64,000 nt of DNA from Gammaproteobacteria bacterium (GTDB lineage Bacteria; Pseudomonadota; Gammaproteobacteria; Pseudomonadales; UBA5518). Both the position numbers and the translations under genes were made by a program. How positions within the stretch are numbered: the first letter of the stretch is position 1; the number at the start of each line of letters is the position of its first letter. Under the pieces are notes generated by a model. That model was given only the letters and a program-made list of their open reading frames with translations, had not been told where the DNA came from and made no database searches. Shown one piece after another: positions 26,005 through 34,033 of the stretch. Location of the stretch: NCBI GenBank assembly GCA_016718385.1, contig JADKDK010000006.1, positions 1 to 64,000 of the forward strand, in the 5' to 3' direction.

Positions 26005-26649
26005 TTGAAAAAGGCAGCCCCCACTTCGCGACGCAAGGGAAGGCCCAGCGCCGAGGAATCCATCAGGAAGCTGGAAAACCTGCTCGAAGTGGCGCGCCTG
26101 CAATTCTCCCGTCACGGTTACAGGGCCGTGACCATGCGCGGCGTGGCCGAGGCGGCAGACGTGTCGACACGGACGCTGTACAACCGTTACGCCGACAAGC
26201 TGGCACTGTTCAAGGCATGTATCGATGCGGGCGCCGCAGCCTTTCCTGCCCCGCAGATGGACCTGGCCGCGAAACCCCGCGACACGCTGTACCGCTTCGC
26301 GGTGGACATCGTGCGACAGCTCTCCACGGAAACCAGCATGAGCCTGGGCATCCTGGTGTTTCGCGAAGGCCAGGATTTCCCCGAACTGCTGCAGGCGGCG
26401 GAGGCAAACCAAGATACCTACCTCGTGCAACCGCTGGCGGGCTACCTGCGCCGCCACGGGCTCGAGCAGGCCAGCAGTTCCGACCGCGCGAAGTTGTTCA
26501 TCGCGATGGCGATATCTGAATTCCAGCGCCGCACGACGTTCGGCAGGCCGTTGCAGACCCGGCAGGAACTGGAAGACCACGCACGGCTTGCAACCACCCT
26601 TTTCCTGAACGGCGCGGGGAAGAGCGTTGACCCCGGAGGCAGGAGATGA
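26005..26649 (+). CDS. TetR-family regulator (candidate master of the TACAAC regulon)
   Basis: 214 residues from a TTG start with AAGGA seven bases upstream. Basic arm (SRRKGRPS), then the TetR HTH: F-S-R-H-G-Y-R-A-V-T-M-R-G-V-A-E-A-A and S-T-R-T-L-Y-N-R-Y (about residues 34-63). The C-terminal domain has a helical R-E-G-Q-D-F-P-E-L pattern seen in AcrR-type proteins with TetR_C domains. A TACAAC-type palindrome lies in its own promoter, and five better copies control nearby operons, which makes it the simplest candidate for the cognate repressor. That link is inference. Confidence 0.85.
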   Translation: MKKAAPTSRRKGRPSAEESIRKLENLLEVARLQFSRHGYRAVTMRGVAEAADVSTRTLYNRYADKLALFKACIDAGAAAFPAPQMDLAAKPRDTLYRFAVDIVRQLSTETSMSLGILVFREGQDFPELLQAAEANQDTYLVQPLAGYLRRHGLEQASSSDRAKLFIAMAISEFQRRTTFGRPLQTRQELEDHARLATTLFLNGAGKSVDPGGRR

Positions 26650-26740
26650 CCGCTCGTGCGGTCACCCCGATCCGGGTTCGAGGCACCAGCGCATTGCGCA
26701 TGCGTCCCTCCAACCGGACTACGGGTCGAGTCGTGGCGAA

Positions 26741-27400
26741 TCAGGGCTTGAACGAATTCCAGCCCACCACTTCGGACACCGGCCTGCGCCAGGCGGGCCT
26801 GAAATCGGTGCCCAGGGTATAGGCAACCGGAAACAGGCCGACCTGGGTGTAGCGGTCGAACGGGATGCCGAGCAGCTCCGCGGTTTCCTGCTCCTGCAGA
26901 ATGTGCATCGTGGTCCATGCGCTGCCCAGTCCGCGCACGCGCAGGGCCAGGAACAGGCTCCACACAGCCTGGATGATCGACCCCCACATGCAGGCCTGCT
27001 CGAAGGCGTCCTTGTCCTCGGGCCGACCTGCCATGAGCGGGATCACCAACGCAGGCATATCGGGCATCTTCTGCAACAACGCATCCACCGACGCGTGAAT
27101 GCCCTCGGCGCCCGGGACCTGAGCCCCGGCGTAATTGCTGCCCACCGCATCTCCCAAGCTCGCGATCATTTTTTCGTAGCCCTTGTGGTAAAGGCCGGCC
27201 ACCTTGCGCACCAGAACTGGATCGTCCACGACGATCCAGCGCCACACGTTCAGGTTGGAGCCATTGGGCGCCTGGAAAGCCAGGTTCAGGCACTCCTCGA
27301 TCACATCCCGCGGCACGGGGCGGCTGGTATCGAGGCGCTTGCGTACCGATCGGGTAGTGGCTAGAAGCTGATCGGCCGTCAGATCCAGCTGTGCGTTCAT
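26741..27400 (-). CDS. Nitroreductase-family FMN oxidoreductase
   Basis: 219 residues. T-T-R-S-V-R-K-R-L-D near residue 15 and A-P-N-G-S-N-L-N-V-W-R-W give the FMN-binding N-terminal half; G-L-G-S-A-W-T-T near residue 155 and L-L-G-I-P follow. The family reduces nitro groups, quinones or enones, or dehalogenates, using NAD(P)H. GAGGAG ten bases before ATG 27400 supports the start. It converges on the TetR gene and lies just downstream of a VOC gene transcribed the same way. Confidence 0.83.
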   Translation of the reverse strand: MNAQLDLTADQLLATTRSVRKRLDTSRPVPRDVIEECLNLAFQAPNGSNLNVWRWIVVDDPVLVRKVAGLYHKGYEKMIASLGDAVGSNYAGAQVPGAEGIHASVDALLQKMPDMPALVIPLMAGRPEDKDAFEQACMWGSIIQAVWSLFLALRVRGLGSAWTTMHILQEQETAELLGIPFDRYTQVGLFPVAYTLGTDFRPAWRRPVSEVVGWNSFKP

Positions 27401-27474
27401 GTCAGAAAATCTCCTCTATCGAGACTCGTTGGATGCGGCAATCTTGCGGCGCGGGATCCGGCCGGTTATCGCCC

Positions 27475-27897
27475 TTACGTTGCCAGCAACTGGACCACCT
27501 CGTTCACATGTCCTTCGGGATCGAGCACGAAAACCACCTTGATCCCGAAGCTCTCGATATGACGGATCGGCTCGGGAATACTGCCGCCTGCCGCGACGGC
27601 ACGCTCTACCAGGGCCTCGATGTCGTTCGTCGTGAACCCCTGCACGGATTCACCCACGATCGGGCGGCTCGAATCGAGATACTTGATCAATGTCAGCGCG
27701 CTCCCGCCCGGATAGGTGGCTTGGTAGGTGATCTCGTCGATCCTGCGGCCCAGCATCTCGTCCTGGTGACGGTTGAAAGGGACAAGGCCGAAAACCTCCT
27801 GATAGAAGGCAGCCATCGCATCAAGGTCGTGCACGAAAATCTTGCTGAACCCATATTGGGCATCACGCGTGCTACCGGACGGTCGAATATCGGACAT
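27475..27897 (-). CDS. VOC/glyoxalase-fold protein
   Basis: 140 residues, a single VOC domain: F-S-K-I-F-V-H-D-L-D-A-M-A-A-F-Y at the start and F-V-L-D-P-E-G-H-V-N-E-V-V-Q at the end, the glyoxalase/dioxygenase consensus with Glu as a likely metal ligand. It is clearly paralogous to the VOC gene at 44051. GGGGAG precedes ATG 27897. It is transcribed away from the SREFL paralogue 3 gene, with two TACAAC palindromes between them. Confidence 0.83.
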   Translation of the reverse strand: MSDIRPSGSTRDAQYGFSKIFVHDLDAMAAFYQEVFGLVPFNRHQDEMLGRRIDEITYQATYPGGSALTLIKYLDSSRPIVGESVQGFTTNDIEALVERAVAAGGSIPEPIRHIESFGIKVVFVLDPEGHVNEVVQLLAT

Positions 27898-28081
27898 GAG
27901 GCGCTCCCCTGGGTGTCTATACGTTGATTTCGCCGTCGGCACGACGGGATTTCGATGCCACGCGAACCTGCCTTGGCACATCTTCTCGCATTGCGCGTCC
28001 GGCGTCCCCGGCTCGGAGTGCTCCGCAAAAACGTCGTCGAATCCCGCGCAGGACATCGAGGGCACGGCAGACACACGTATT

Positions 28082-28097
28082 TACAACGATCGTTGCA
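28082..28097. promoter_or_regulatory. TACAAC-N4-GTTGTA operator-like palindrome
   Basis: TACAACGATCGTTGCA, 11 of 12 matches to the consensus, with a perfect CAACGATCGTTG core. It is on the VOC-gene side of the divergent region. Confidence 0.55.
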
Positions 28098-28299
28098 GTT
28101 GAATGCCGCGCTGTCAAGCGGGAATCACCGGCTCCCGCTCGCTGTGGATGCCGATCGAGCCGGTCTTCCCCCCGCGCCCGCGACCGGTGCGACTTGCGCC
28201 TCGCGACGAAAACCCGCGCCTCGGCTTCGGGCTCGCCAGCCGGCATGAAGCGGGCGACGCTACCGCAGCGCTCGACCGTGTGGCATCGATTCCAATTAA

Positions 28300-28315
28300 T
28301 ACAACTAACGGTGTA
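28300..28315. promoter_or_regulatory. TACAAC-N4-GTTGTA operator-like palindrome
   Basis: TACAACTAACGGTGTA, 11 of 12 matches, embedded in an AT-rich stretch (28291-28324) about 100 bases upstream of SREFL paralogue 3, a position that fits its promoter. Confidence 0.55.
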
Positions 28316-28417
28316 ATATAAAAAGCGGCGAGCCCGGCTCTGTGCGGTTGCCGTTCCCGCACCGGGCGGCGGGAGCCTGGCGGCTGATTGTTCTTGATCC
28401 AGAGGAGGTCTTGTTAC

Positions 28418-29251
28418 ATGGCGGACGAATCCAACCTGAGCGATTACACGGGCGAGTTCCGGAAGAAGTCAGGACACCTGGAGGACTTCTCCAGAGAATT
28501 CCTGGTCAAGCTCACCCACATCTACGAAGACACGATGCTGTTCGCCTGCCACGCGTGGGCTACCGTCCTCTCCGACAAGGTCGGCCCGCGCGTGGCCTGG
28601 GACCTGGCTGGCGAGATCTCGCGCAGCATGGGACGGCAAGTAATGCCGCTCGGGCGCTACGTCGGCAAGCCCGCAGCCAGATGGAAGGGAACGGGGGACC
28701 AGGTCGCTCCTTTCGATTGCAGCGCCGAAGACCTGACCAAGGAAGCCCTTCTCAAGCTGCTGAGGACGTACTGGGACCAGTGGCTCAAGTTCGGCAACGA
28801 ATGGGTCGAGCGCATCGTCGCGACGCACAAGCTGAACGGAAAGGAGGCCGCCGAGGTCGGTGAAAAAGCCTATACGCTCATCGGGGAGTACGAGAACGCC
28901 AAGCTCGCGGAGCTGTGTCTGATCCAGCCCCGCAACGTCATCGACGACATCAAGCTCGCCACCATAGGGATCGACGCCACCAACGGCTACCAGGGCGAGT
29001 GGGATGTGATCGATCCCGACAATGTGGTCCTGCGCATGTACGAGTGCGAGGTCATGCAGAAGTACATCGACCAGGGAGTGTTCGACGCGAAGAAGGCGCG
29101 GTGGATGTGTCGGTATGAACAGCAGATGTCCGAGGCGCTGATGCCCGGAACGAAGCTGGATATCGAGTTTCCCTTCGAGGACAACCTGCAGGTGCCACCC
29201 GGGCAGCCGTTCTGCATCTGGAAGTACACTAAGCGGGGGAATCCCGGCTAG
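28418..29251 (+). CDS. Uncharacterised SREFL-family protein (paralogue 3)
   Basis: 277 residues, soluble. D-F-S-R-E-F-L-V-K-L at about 26-35 is followed by H-A-W-A-T-V (compare H-A-W-A-S-A in paralogue 1), V-I-D-D-I-K-L-A-T-I-G-I-D-A, G-E-W-D-V-I-D-P-D-N-V-V-L, and the conserved Cys pair in Y-E-C-E-V-M and W-M-C-R-Y-E-Q. It ends F-C-I-W-K-Y, parallel to Y-C-V-W-T-Y in paralogue 1. GAGGAGGT eight bases before ATG 28418 fixes the start. GC is higher than in paralogues 1 and 2. Biochemical role unknown; the genomic company is the best clue. Confidence 0.72.
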   Translation: MADESNLSDYTGEFRKKSGHLEDFSREFLVKLTHIYEDTMLFACHAWATVLSDKVGPRVAWDLAGEISRSMGRQVMPLGRYVGKPAARWKGTGDQVAPFDCSAEDLTKEALLKLLRTYWDQWLKFGNEWVERIVATHKLNGKEAAEVGEKAYTLIGEYENAKLAELCLIQPRNVIDDIKLATIGIDATNGYQGEWDVIDPDNVVLRMYECEVMQKYIDQGVFDAKKARWMCRYEQQMSEALMPGTKLDIEFPFEDNLQVPPGQPFCIWKYTKRGNPG

Positions 29252-29306
29252 TGAGCCGCAAACACGGATTTCTGTTGCGCTCGCCGCGCAAGGGTGTTAT
29301 GTTATT

Positions 29307-29322
29307 TACAACTATTGTTGTA
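29307..29322. promoter_or_regulatory. Perfect TACAAC-N4-GTTGTA palindrome before E1/lipoyl operon
   Basis: TACAACTATTGTTGTA is the only copy matching all 12 half-site positions. It lies in an AT-rich island (29296-29328) between paralogue 3 and the truncated SREFL/E1 operon, 104 bases before ATG 29426. Confidence 0.6.
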
Positions 29323-29425
29323 TTTTAAGGGCGAATCGATCCTGCCGTGGGCGCGGCGCATTCAGCCCCGGGGAGCAAGCGACGAGCCTTGAATGGTAAG
29401 GCCCGTCGGAAAGAATCGAAGGCCG

Positions 29426-29680
29426 ATGTCGAGTGCACTGAATCTGGATGACTACACCCGCGACTTCATGGTCAAGGTCGGGAACCTCGATGATTTCTCC
29501 AGGGAACTCATGGTCAAGCTCGCCAGGACCATGAAGATCGAGCCGAAGTACGTGGTCGACTACCTCGAGCTGGCCAATCTGAGCATCGACGGCACGCTCG
29601 GCTACGGCGGCGATCAAATCGTGATCAATCCGGACCACGCGATGCTGAACCAGGGGCGCTGCGATGACCATGAGCAATGA
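29426..29680 (+). CDS. Truncated SREFL-family protein (paralogue 4)
   Basis: 84 residues. It keeps D-D-F-S-R-E-L-M-V-K-L and then jumps straight to K-Y-V-V-D-Y-L-E-L-A-N-L-S-I-D-G and I-V-I-N-P-D-H-A-M-L, so about 110 residues of the middle and all of the Cys-containing C-terminus are missing compared with paralogues 1 and 3. The reading frame is open, with no internal stop, and the stop overlaps the E1-alpha start by 17 bases. It may be a leader for coupled translation, a small functional adaptor or a relic. ATG 29426 has a close AAGG; an ATG at 29393 is the alternative. Confidence 0.55.
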   Translation: MSSALNLDDYTRDFMVKVGNLDDFSRELMVKLARTMKIEPKYVVDYLELANLSIDGTLGYGGDQIVINPDHAMLNQGRCDDHEQ

Positions 29681-30650
29681 CCTGCAACTCGAGACCTACC
29701 GCCGGATGCTGCGGATCCGGGCATTCGAAAAGGCGGTGGAGAAACTGATCAAGGAAGGCGAAGTGCCGGGATCGGCCCACTCGAGCGTCGGCCAGGAAGC
29801 GACGATCGTTGGCGCCTGCATGGCGTTGCGTGACGACGACTACATCTCGGGAACGCACCGCTCCCACGGGCACCCGATCGGGAAAGGCGCCGATGTGAAG
29901 CCCCTGCTGGCCGAGATCCTCGGCAAGGCGACAGGAGTCTGCAAAGGTCGCGGCGGCTCGATGCATCTTGCCGACAGCAAGGTGGGATCCATCGGCGAGT
30001 CCGCCATCATCGGCGGGGGCATTCCGATCGCCGCGGGTGCGGCATTGAGCGCGCAGGTGCGCGGCACCGACCAGGTCGCCCTGAGTTTCTTCGGCGACGG
30101 CGCCGCCAACGCCGGCGTGCTGGCCGAGACGATGAACATGGCCGCGATATGGAAGCTGCCGGTCATTTTCCTGTGCGAGAACAACCTGTACGCCGCGACC
30201 ACGCCGGCCAGGGACACGCACGGGCAGCCGGACGTGGCCAGGCGCGCGGACGGCTACGGGATTCCGGGCGTCATCGTGGACGGCCAGGACGTCGATGCCG
30301 TCTACGACGCCGTCGCGACGGCGGTCAATCGCGCACGCCAGGGCGAGGGGCCCACGCTGATCGAGGCGAAGACCTATCGCTTCGACGAACACTGCATCGG
30401 GTTGTTCATCAAGGGTGCATACCGGACGAAATCCGAGATCGAGTTCTACAAGACCGAGCGCGATCCCCTCACGCTCTACCGCGCCAGGCTCCTCGCGTGC
30501 GGCAGGACGGCGGAAGAACTCCAGTCGGTCGAATCGGAGGTGAGTCGAACACTGGCGGAGGCCGTCGAGTTCGCCAGGACGAGTCCGTTCCCGGCACGCG
30601 AATCGCTGTACGACAATATGTACGCCAATCCCGTGCATTACCCCGCCTGA
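29664..30650 (+). CDS. Thiamine-dependent 2-oxoacid/acetoin dehydrogenase E1, alpha subunit
   Basis: 328 residues of the PDH/AcoA E1-alpha family. The TPP-Mg motif runs from G-D-G (about 144-146) to E-N-N (about 172-174), with H-R-S-H-G-H near residue 65 and G-R-G-G-S-M-H before it. It would decarboxylate a 2-oxo acid or cleave an acetoin-like ketol and hand the acyl unit to a lipoyl arm. AGGGG seven bases upstream supports ATG 29664. The order here is E1-alpha, E1-beta, lipoyl protein, but no catalytic E2 or E3 follows. Substrate unknown. Confidence 0.88.
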   Translation: MTMSNDLQLETYRRMLRIRAFEKAVEKLIKEGEVPGSAHSSVGQEATIVGACMALRDDDYISGTHRSHGHPIGKGADVKPLLAEILGKATGVCKGRGGSMHLADSKVGSIGESAIIGGGIPIAAGAALSAQVRGTDQVALSFFGDGAANAGVLAETMNMAAIWKLPVIFLCENNLYAATTPARDTHGQPDVARRADGYGIPGVIVDGQDVDAVYDAVATAVNRARQGEGPTLIEAKTYRFDEHCIGLFIKGAYRTKSEIEFYKTERDPLTLYRARLLACGRTAEELQSVESEVSRTLAEAVEFARTSPFPARESLYDNMYANPVHYPA

Positions 30651-30666
30651 TACGCAGGACCACGCC

Positions 30667-31662
30667 ATGTCATCGAGAAACGACGCAGTCGCCACGAGCA
30701 CGCGCAAGCCCACCACGTACTTCGATGCCATTTCCCGGGCGCAGGCCGAGGAAATGGCCCGGGACAAGACGGTGATCCTGATCGGAGAAGACCAGGCGCT
30801 GTATGCCGCCGGCGGGATGTTCGGCGATGTCGAGCCCGGGCGCATCCGCAGTGCGCCGATCTCGGAGCCGGGATTCTCCGGCATGGCGGTTGGTGCGGCC
30901 ATGACCGGCCTGCGACCGATCGTCGATCTGACCATCGCGAGCTTCGTCTATCTGGCGTCCGACCAGATCATCAACCAGGCAGCCAAGCTGCGCTTCATGA
31001 CGGGCGGGCAGTTCAGGGTGCCGGTCGTGTATCGCGCGTCGATGTGGCACAACCAGAGCAACGCCGCGCAACATTCCGACCGGCCCTATCCCATGTTCAT
31101 GAATGCGCCCGGACTGAAGGTCGTGGTTCCCTCCACGCCCACGAACGTCAGGGGCCTGCTGAAGGCCGCGATTCGCGACGACGACCCGGTCGTGTTCTTC
31201 GAGGACAACGACCTGTGGCCGATGAAGGAAGTGATTCCGGAGGATCCCGATTTCGTCGTGCCGCTGGGCAAGGCCGACGTCGTGTGCGAAGGCAGCGACA
31301 TCACCTTCATCACGGTCGGCGCCTGCCGGCACCCGGCACTGGCCGCTGCCAGGGTTCTCGGGACGGAGGGAGTTTCGTCGACGGTCGTGGACGTATTGTC
31401 GCTCGTGCCGATGGACCGGGACACGATTCTCTCGGCAGCCGCGAAAACCGGTCGTGTGGTGGTTGTCGATACCGCCCACCTCACCTGCAGCGCGGCCTCC
31501 GAGATCGCCGCGACCATCGTGGAAAAGGTGTTCGACAGCCTGCGCAAGCCGGTCCTGCGCGTCACGGCTCCGGACGTGAACGTGCCCTTCAGTCCCGCCC
31601 TGGAAAAGGGCCTGTTTCCCAACGAAATGAGCATCCTGGCCGCTGCCAGGTCGTTGCTTTGA
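30667..31662 (+). CDS. Thiamine-dependent 2-oxoacid/acetoin dehydrogenase E1, beta subunit
   Basis: 331 residues of the transketolase-like beta chain (AcoB/PdhB). G-E-D-Q near residue 39 contains the conserved TPP-activating Glu; E-P-G-F-S-G-M-A-V-G-A-A follows, and H-S-D-R-P-Y near residue 137 is close to the H-S-Q-x-x-E segment of PdhB. It has a longer N-terminal arm than most. AGGA lies seven bases before the ATG, 16 bases after the alpha stop. It forms the heterotetrameric E1 with the preceding gene. Confidence 0.88.
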   Translation: MSSRNDAVATSTRKPTTYFDAISRAQAEEMARDKTVILIGEDQALYAAGGMFGDVEPGRIRSAPISEPGFSGMAVGAAMTGLRPIVDLTIASFVYLASDQIINQAAKLRFMTGGQFRVPVVYRASMWHNQSNAAQHSDRPYPMFMNAPGLKVVVPSTPTNVRGLLKAAIRDDDPVVFFEDNDLWPMKEVIPEDPDFVVPLGKADVVCEGSDITFITVGACRHPALAAARVLGTEGVSSTVVDVLSLVPMDRDTILSAAAKTGRVVVVDTAHLTCSAASEIAATIVEKVFDSLRKPVLRVTAPDVNVPFSPALEKGLFPNEMSILAAARSLL

Positions 31663-31676
31663 CGGAGCGTGACGAG

Positions 31677-31943
31677 ATGGCGACCAAAGTGGTGATGCCC
31701 AAGCTGGGCACCGGGATGAACGAGGGTACCGTGCTGCGATGGCTCAAGTCCGAGGGTGACGCCGTCACCGAGGGCGAACCCATCGCCGAGATCGAAACCA
31801 CCAAGGCCGTCGAGGAAATGGAAGCCCCGGGTAGCGGCATCCTGCTGAAGATCCTGCTGCCCGAAGGCGAGACCGTGGAGGTTCGCACGCTGATCGGCGT
31901 GATCGGCGAGGCGGGCGAGGACATTGGCGCGCTGCTGCCATAG
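31677..31943 (+). CDS. Free-standing lipoyl-domain protein
   Basis: 88 residues forming one lipoyl/biotinyl hammerhead: V-V-M-P-K-L-G-T-G-M-N-E-G at the start, E-T-T-K43-A with K43 as the lipoylation site, and the symmetric G-E-T-V-E-V half. No peripheral-subunit-binding or catalytic E2 domain follows; the frame stops at TAG 31941. The protein could be a mobile swinging arm for the adjacent E1, like GcvH, or need an E2 core encoded elsewhere. It starts 14 bases after the E1-beta stop, with GGAG nine bases upstream of the ATG. A broken copy of its first half lies at 35862. Confidence 0.87.
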   Translation: MATKVVMPKLGTGMNEGTVLRWLKSEGDAVTEGEPIAEIETTKAVEEMEAPGSGILLKILLPEGETVEVRTLIGVIGEAGEDIGALLP

Positions 31944-31978
31944 TGGTAGCGAGTGCGCCATGCCCGAGGCTCGCAATG

Positions 31979-32164
31979 TCCTCGGGGCGGCCGAGGCGCC
32001 TGGAAGTTCAGCGCCTGGTCCGCCGAGATGTCGAGCCCCCACAGCGGCGCGCTGATCTGCAACGGTTCGCCCCCGGGACCGTAGGGCCAGAAAGTGAAGC
32101 CGCCACCGATCCTGCTCTTGTAGTACCACGCGATGACCTGCCCTATCTTCACCTGCCAGTGACG
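31979..32164 (-). pseudogene. Relic of the PhyH-like oxygenase gene
   Basis: On the minus strand the text R-H-W-Q-V-K ... W-Y-Y-K-S-R-I-G-G-G-F ... S-A-P-L-W-G matches the centre of the gene at 35991-37046. At about 32036 it jumps to D-I-S-A-D-Q-A-L-N from near that gene's C-terminus, skipping roughly 120 codons that include the second metal His. Both ends are missing. It sits immediately downstream of the lipoyl gene, mirroring the lipoyl relic next to the intact oxygenase at 35.9 kb. Confidence 0.7.
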
Positions 32165-32214
32165 GGTGACAAGACTGGTAATGTAAGCAGTGCAAAGTCC
32201 ATTGAGGAAATTCA

Positions 32215-33656
32215 ATGACAACGGTCGACGACTCCGTTCTGGTCAAGCGCACGTCCAACCGCAACCTCGACGATCTGCGGGCCGACCGCACCGCCTGGTT
32301 CGTGCACAAGCTCGGCCCCGGCAGCGCCCCCGCCTGTCGCCGCTGGAAACCCCGGGCAAGGCCGGCATGTCCAGCGAAACCCTGCTGTTCGACCTGAGCT
32401 GGCAGGAAAACGGCAGCGAGCGCACCGGCCGCTTCGTCGGCCGCCTGCCGCCCCCGGCCGATACCTTCCCGCTCTTCCCGGATTAGCACTTCGACCGCCA
32501 GGTCGGCGTTATGCGCCTGGTTGGCAGCCACTGCACCGTTCCCGTACCCGCGGTGCCGTGGCAGGAACGCGATAGCGCCGCGCTCGGGGTCCCCTTCTTC
32601 ATCATGAACCGGATCGACGGCGACATGGTCGCCGACAATCCCCCTTACGTCTTCGGTGGCTGGCTGGCCGAAGCCCGAGGCAGCAACACGTCCGCGGGGC
32701 CGGCCGGGGGGGCCGGGGGGTCCACGGCGTGCGGGCCAGCGCCGACGAACTCGCCTTCCTGCAGGTGCCCTACCCCGGCGAAACGCCCTTGCGCCGTTAC
32801 GTTGCCCGGAAAAAAGGCTGGGGGAGGGGCCGCAGCGGCATGCGCCCCGCCCGGGAGCGCCTGATCGACTGGCTGGAAGCCCATTGGCCCGCCCAAGAAG
32901 GCCAGCCCGTGGTCATCTGGGGCGACGCGCGCCCGGCCAACGTGCTGTGGCGCGACTTCGCGCCGGCGTCGCCTCCGGCTGGATCGAGATCGACGGCCAG
33001 CGGACCGAGATCACTCCCGACAAGTGGGTATCGACCCGCGACCATTCCTGGGGCGTGCGCTACGGTGTCGGCCAGCCGCCGGTCGATGTCGAACCGGTCG
33101 GCGACGGCATCGGCGGCACTTACGAATTTTTCTGGAGCCCGATCTACCTGGAACGTCCGGACGGCAGCCACTACGCCCTCTTCCTCAACTACAGTCTGGT
33201 CGATAGCGCCTACGGTCGGACCAAGACCGTGATGTCCGCCGTGGAACATTCCTATGGCCGGGTAGAACGCATCGTCGACATCGAGCCGGAACTGAACTAC
33301 GACCCGATCAATCGCAACTTCAAGGGCGGCACGCTGGTCTGCACGATGGCCGACGGCAGCAAGCGCCGATGACCATCGAAGTGCTGTCTGACACCGGCTT
33401 TCACCTCGGCGCCGGGCTCTACTTTGGCTTCGACGGCCACTACCACGGCGGCTGACGCGGTGCGCTGCACACCGACGGCGAACGCATCGCCTACTGCACC
33501 ACACCGGAAAACGCCAAGCGCCTGCATCAATGCCGCGACGCCGTGGTGCGCATCACCGACCCGGTCGGCGGTGGCGCCGGCTGGGGCAACTGGCAGCCGG
33601 TGATGGTAGGCGACAACACCCGCAACAATCTGAAGGCCGAGGATTCTTTCTGGTAA
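32215..33656 (+). pseudogene. Decayed phosphotransferase::calycin-like fusion (copy of 1526-3934 pair)
   Basis: The reading frame opens at ATG 32215 with GAGGAA just upstream, then breaks: a frameshift near 32330, TAG at 32484-32486, another shift in the G-rich run near 32700-32730, an in-frame joint near 32966, a shift near 33372 and TGA at 33453 where the intact gene has Trp. The first part matches the phosphotransferase up to W-G-D-A-R-P-A-N; the second matches the calycin-like protein from G-V-A-S-G-W-I-E-I to its end at 33656. So the phosphotransferase C-terminus and the calycin N-terminus were deleted together, and the remnant then decayed. Confidence 0.85.
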
Positions 33657-33658
33657 GG

Positions 33659-34033
33659 GAAGAAAGCGAATCCCTGCGTGCCACACGCGCGATGCGCCGC
33701 CGCGTGCTCGGCGACGCTTACGTCGACCGGGTGACGGATAGCCTCGACCCGGTCGCGGCCGATTTCCAGGACTACCTGGCCGCGACCGCGTGGGCGTGTG
33801 GACGCGCGGCGGCCCGCCGAGCCTGCGCGACCGGAGCCTGCTGGTGCTGGCCATGACCGCGGCCCTCGGCCGGCTCGAGGAATTCCGCATCCACGCGAGT
33901 TGCACGGAACGCACCGGCGTGACCGACGCCGAGGTCGACGAACTGCTGTTCCAGGTCGCGACCTACTGCGGCGTACCGGCCGGTCTCGGCGCGCGCCGGG
34001 GCCGATTTGCCCGGGACGCCAGCGTTCAGGAGG
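33659..34033 (+). pseudogene. Carboxymuconolactone decarboxylase-family gene with one frameshift
   Basis: The text M-R-R-R-V-L-G-D-A-Y-V-D-R at 33692 and F-Q-D-Y-L-A-A-T-A-W up to about 33793 is followed, one frame over, by G-V-W-T-R-G-G and L-L-F-Q-V-A-T-Y-C-G-V-P-A, with H-A-S-C-T-E in between. This is the CMD/AhpD-like fold of gamma-carboxymuconolactone decarboxylases. A single missing G in the TGGG run at 33791-33794 accounts for the break. The C-terminus runs into the convergent mltF-like gene. The neighbouring relics favour decay, though one base could also be an assembly error. Confidence 0.7.

Larger units (their letters stand above)
27898..28417. other. 520-base divergent control region with two operator-like palindromes
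   Basis: No convincing gene. It separates the leftward VOC/nitroreductase pair from the rightward SREFL paralogue 3. One palindrome (28082-28097) sits 185 bases from the VOC start and the other (28300-28315) 103 bases from the SREFL start, as if each direction had its own operator. The GC-rich centre (28100-28270) shows nothing recognisable. Confidence 0.55.

Noticed and set aside
29664..31943. Reading the E1/lipoyl set as a complete pyruvate dehydrogenase operon
   Set aside because: No catalytic E2 or lipoamide dehydrogenase is encoded nearby, so that name would overstate the evidence.
32680..32730. G-rich tract as a programmed frameshift site joining the phosphotransferase halves
   Set aside because: The same gene has in-frame stops at 32484 and 33453 and several other shifts, so decay explains it.
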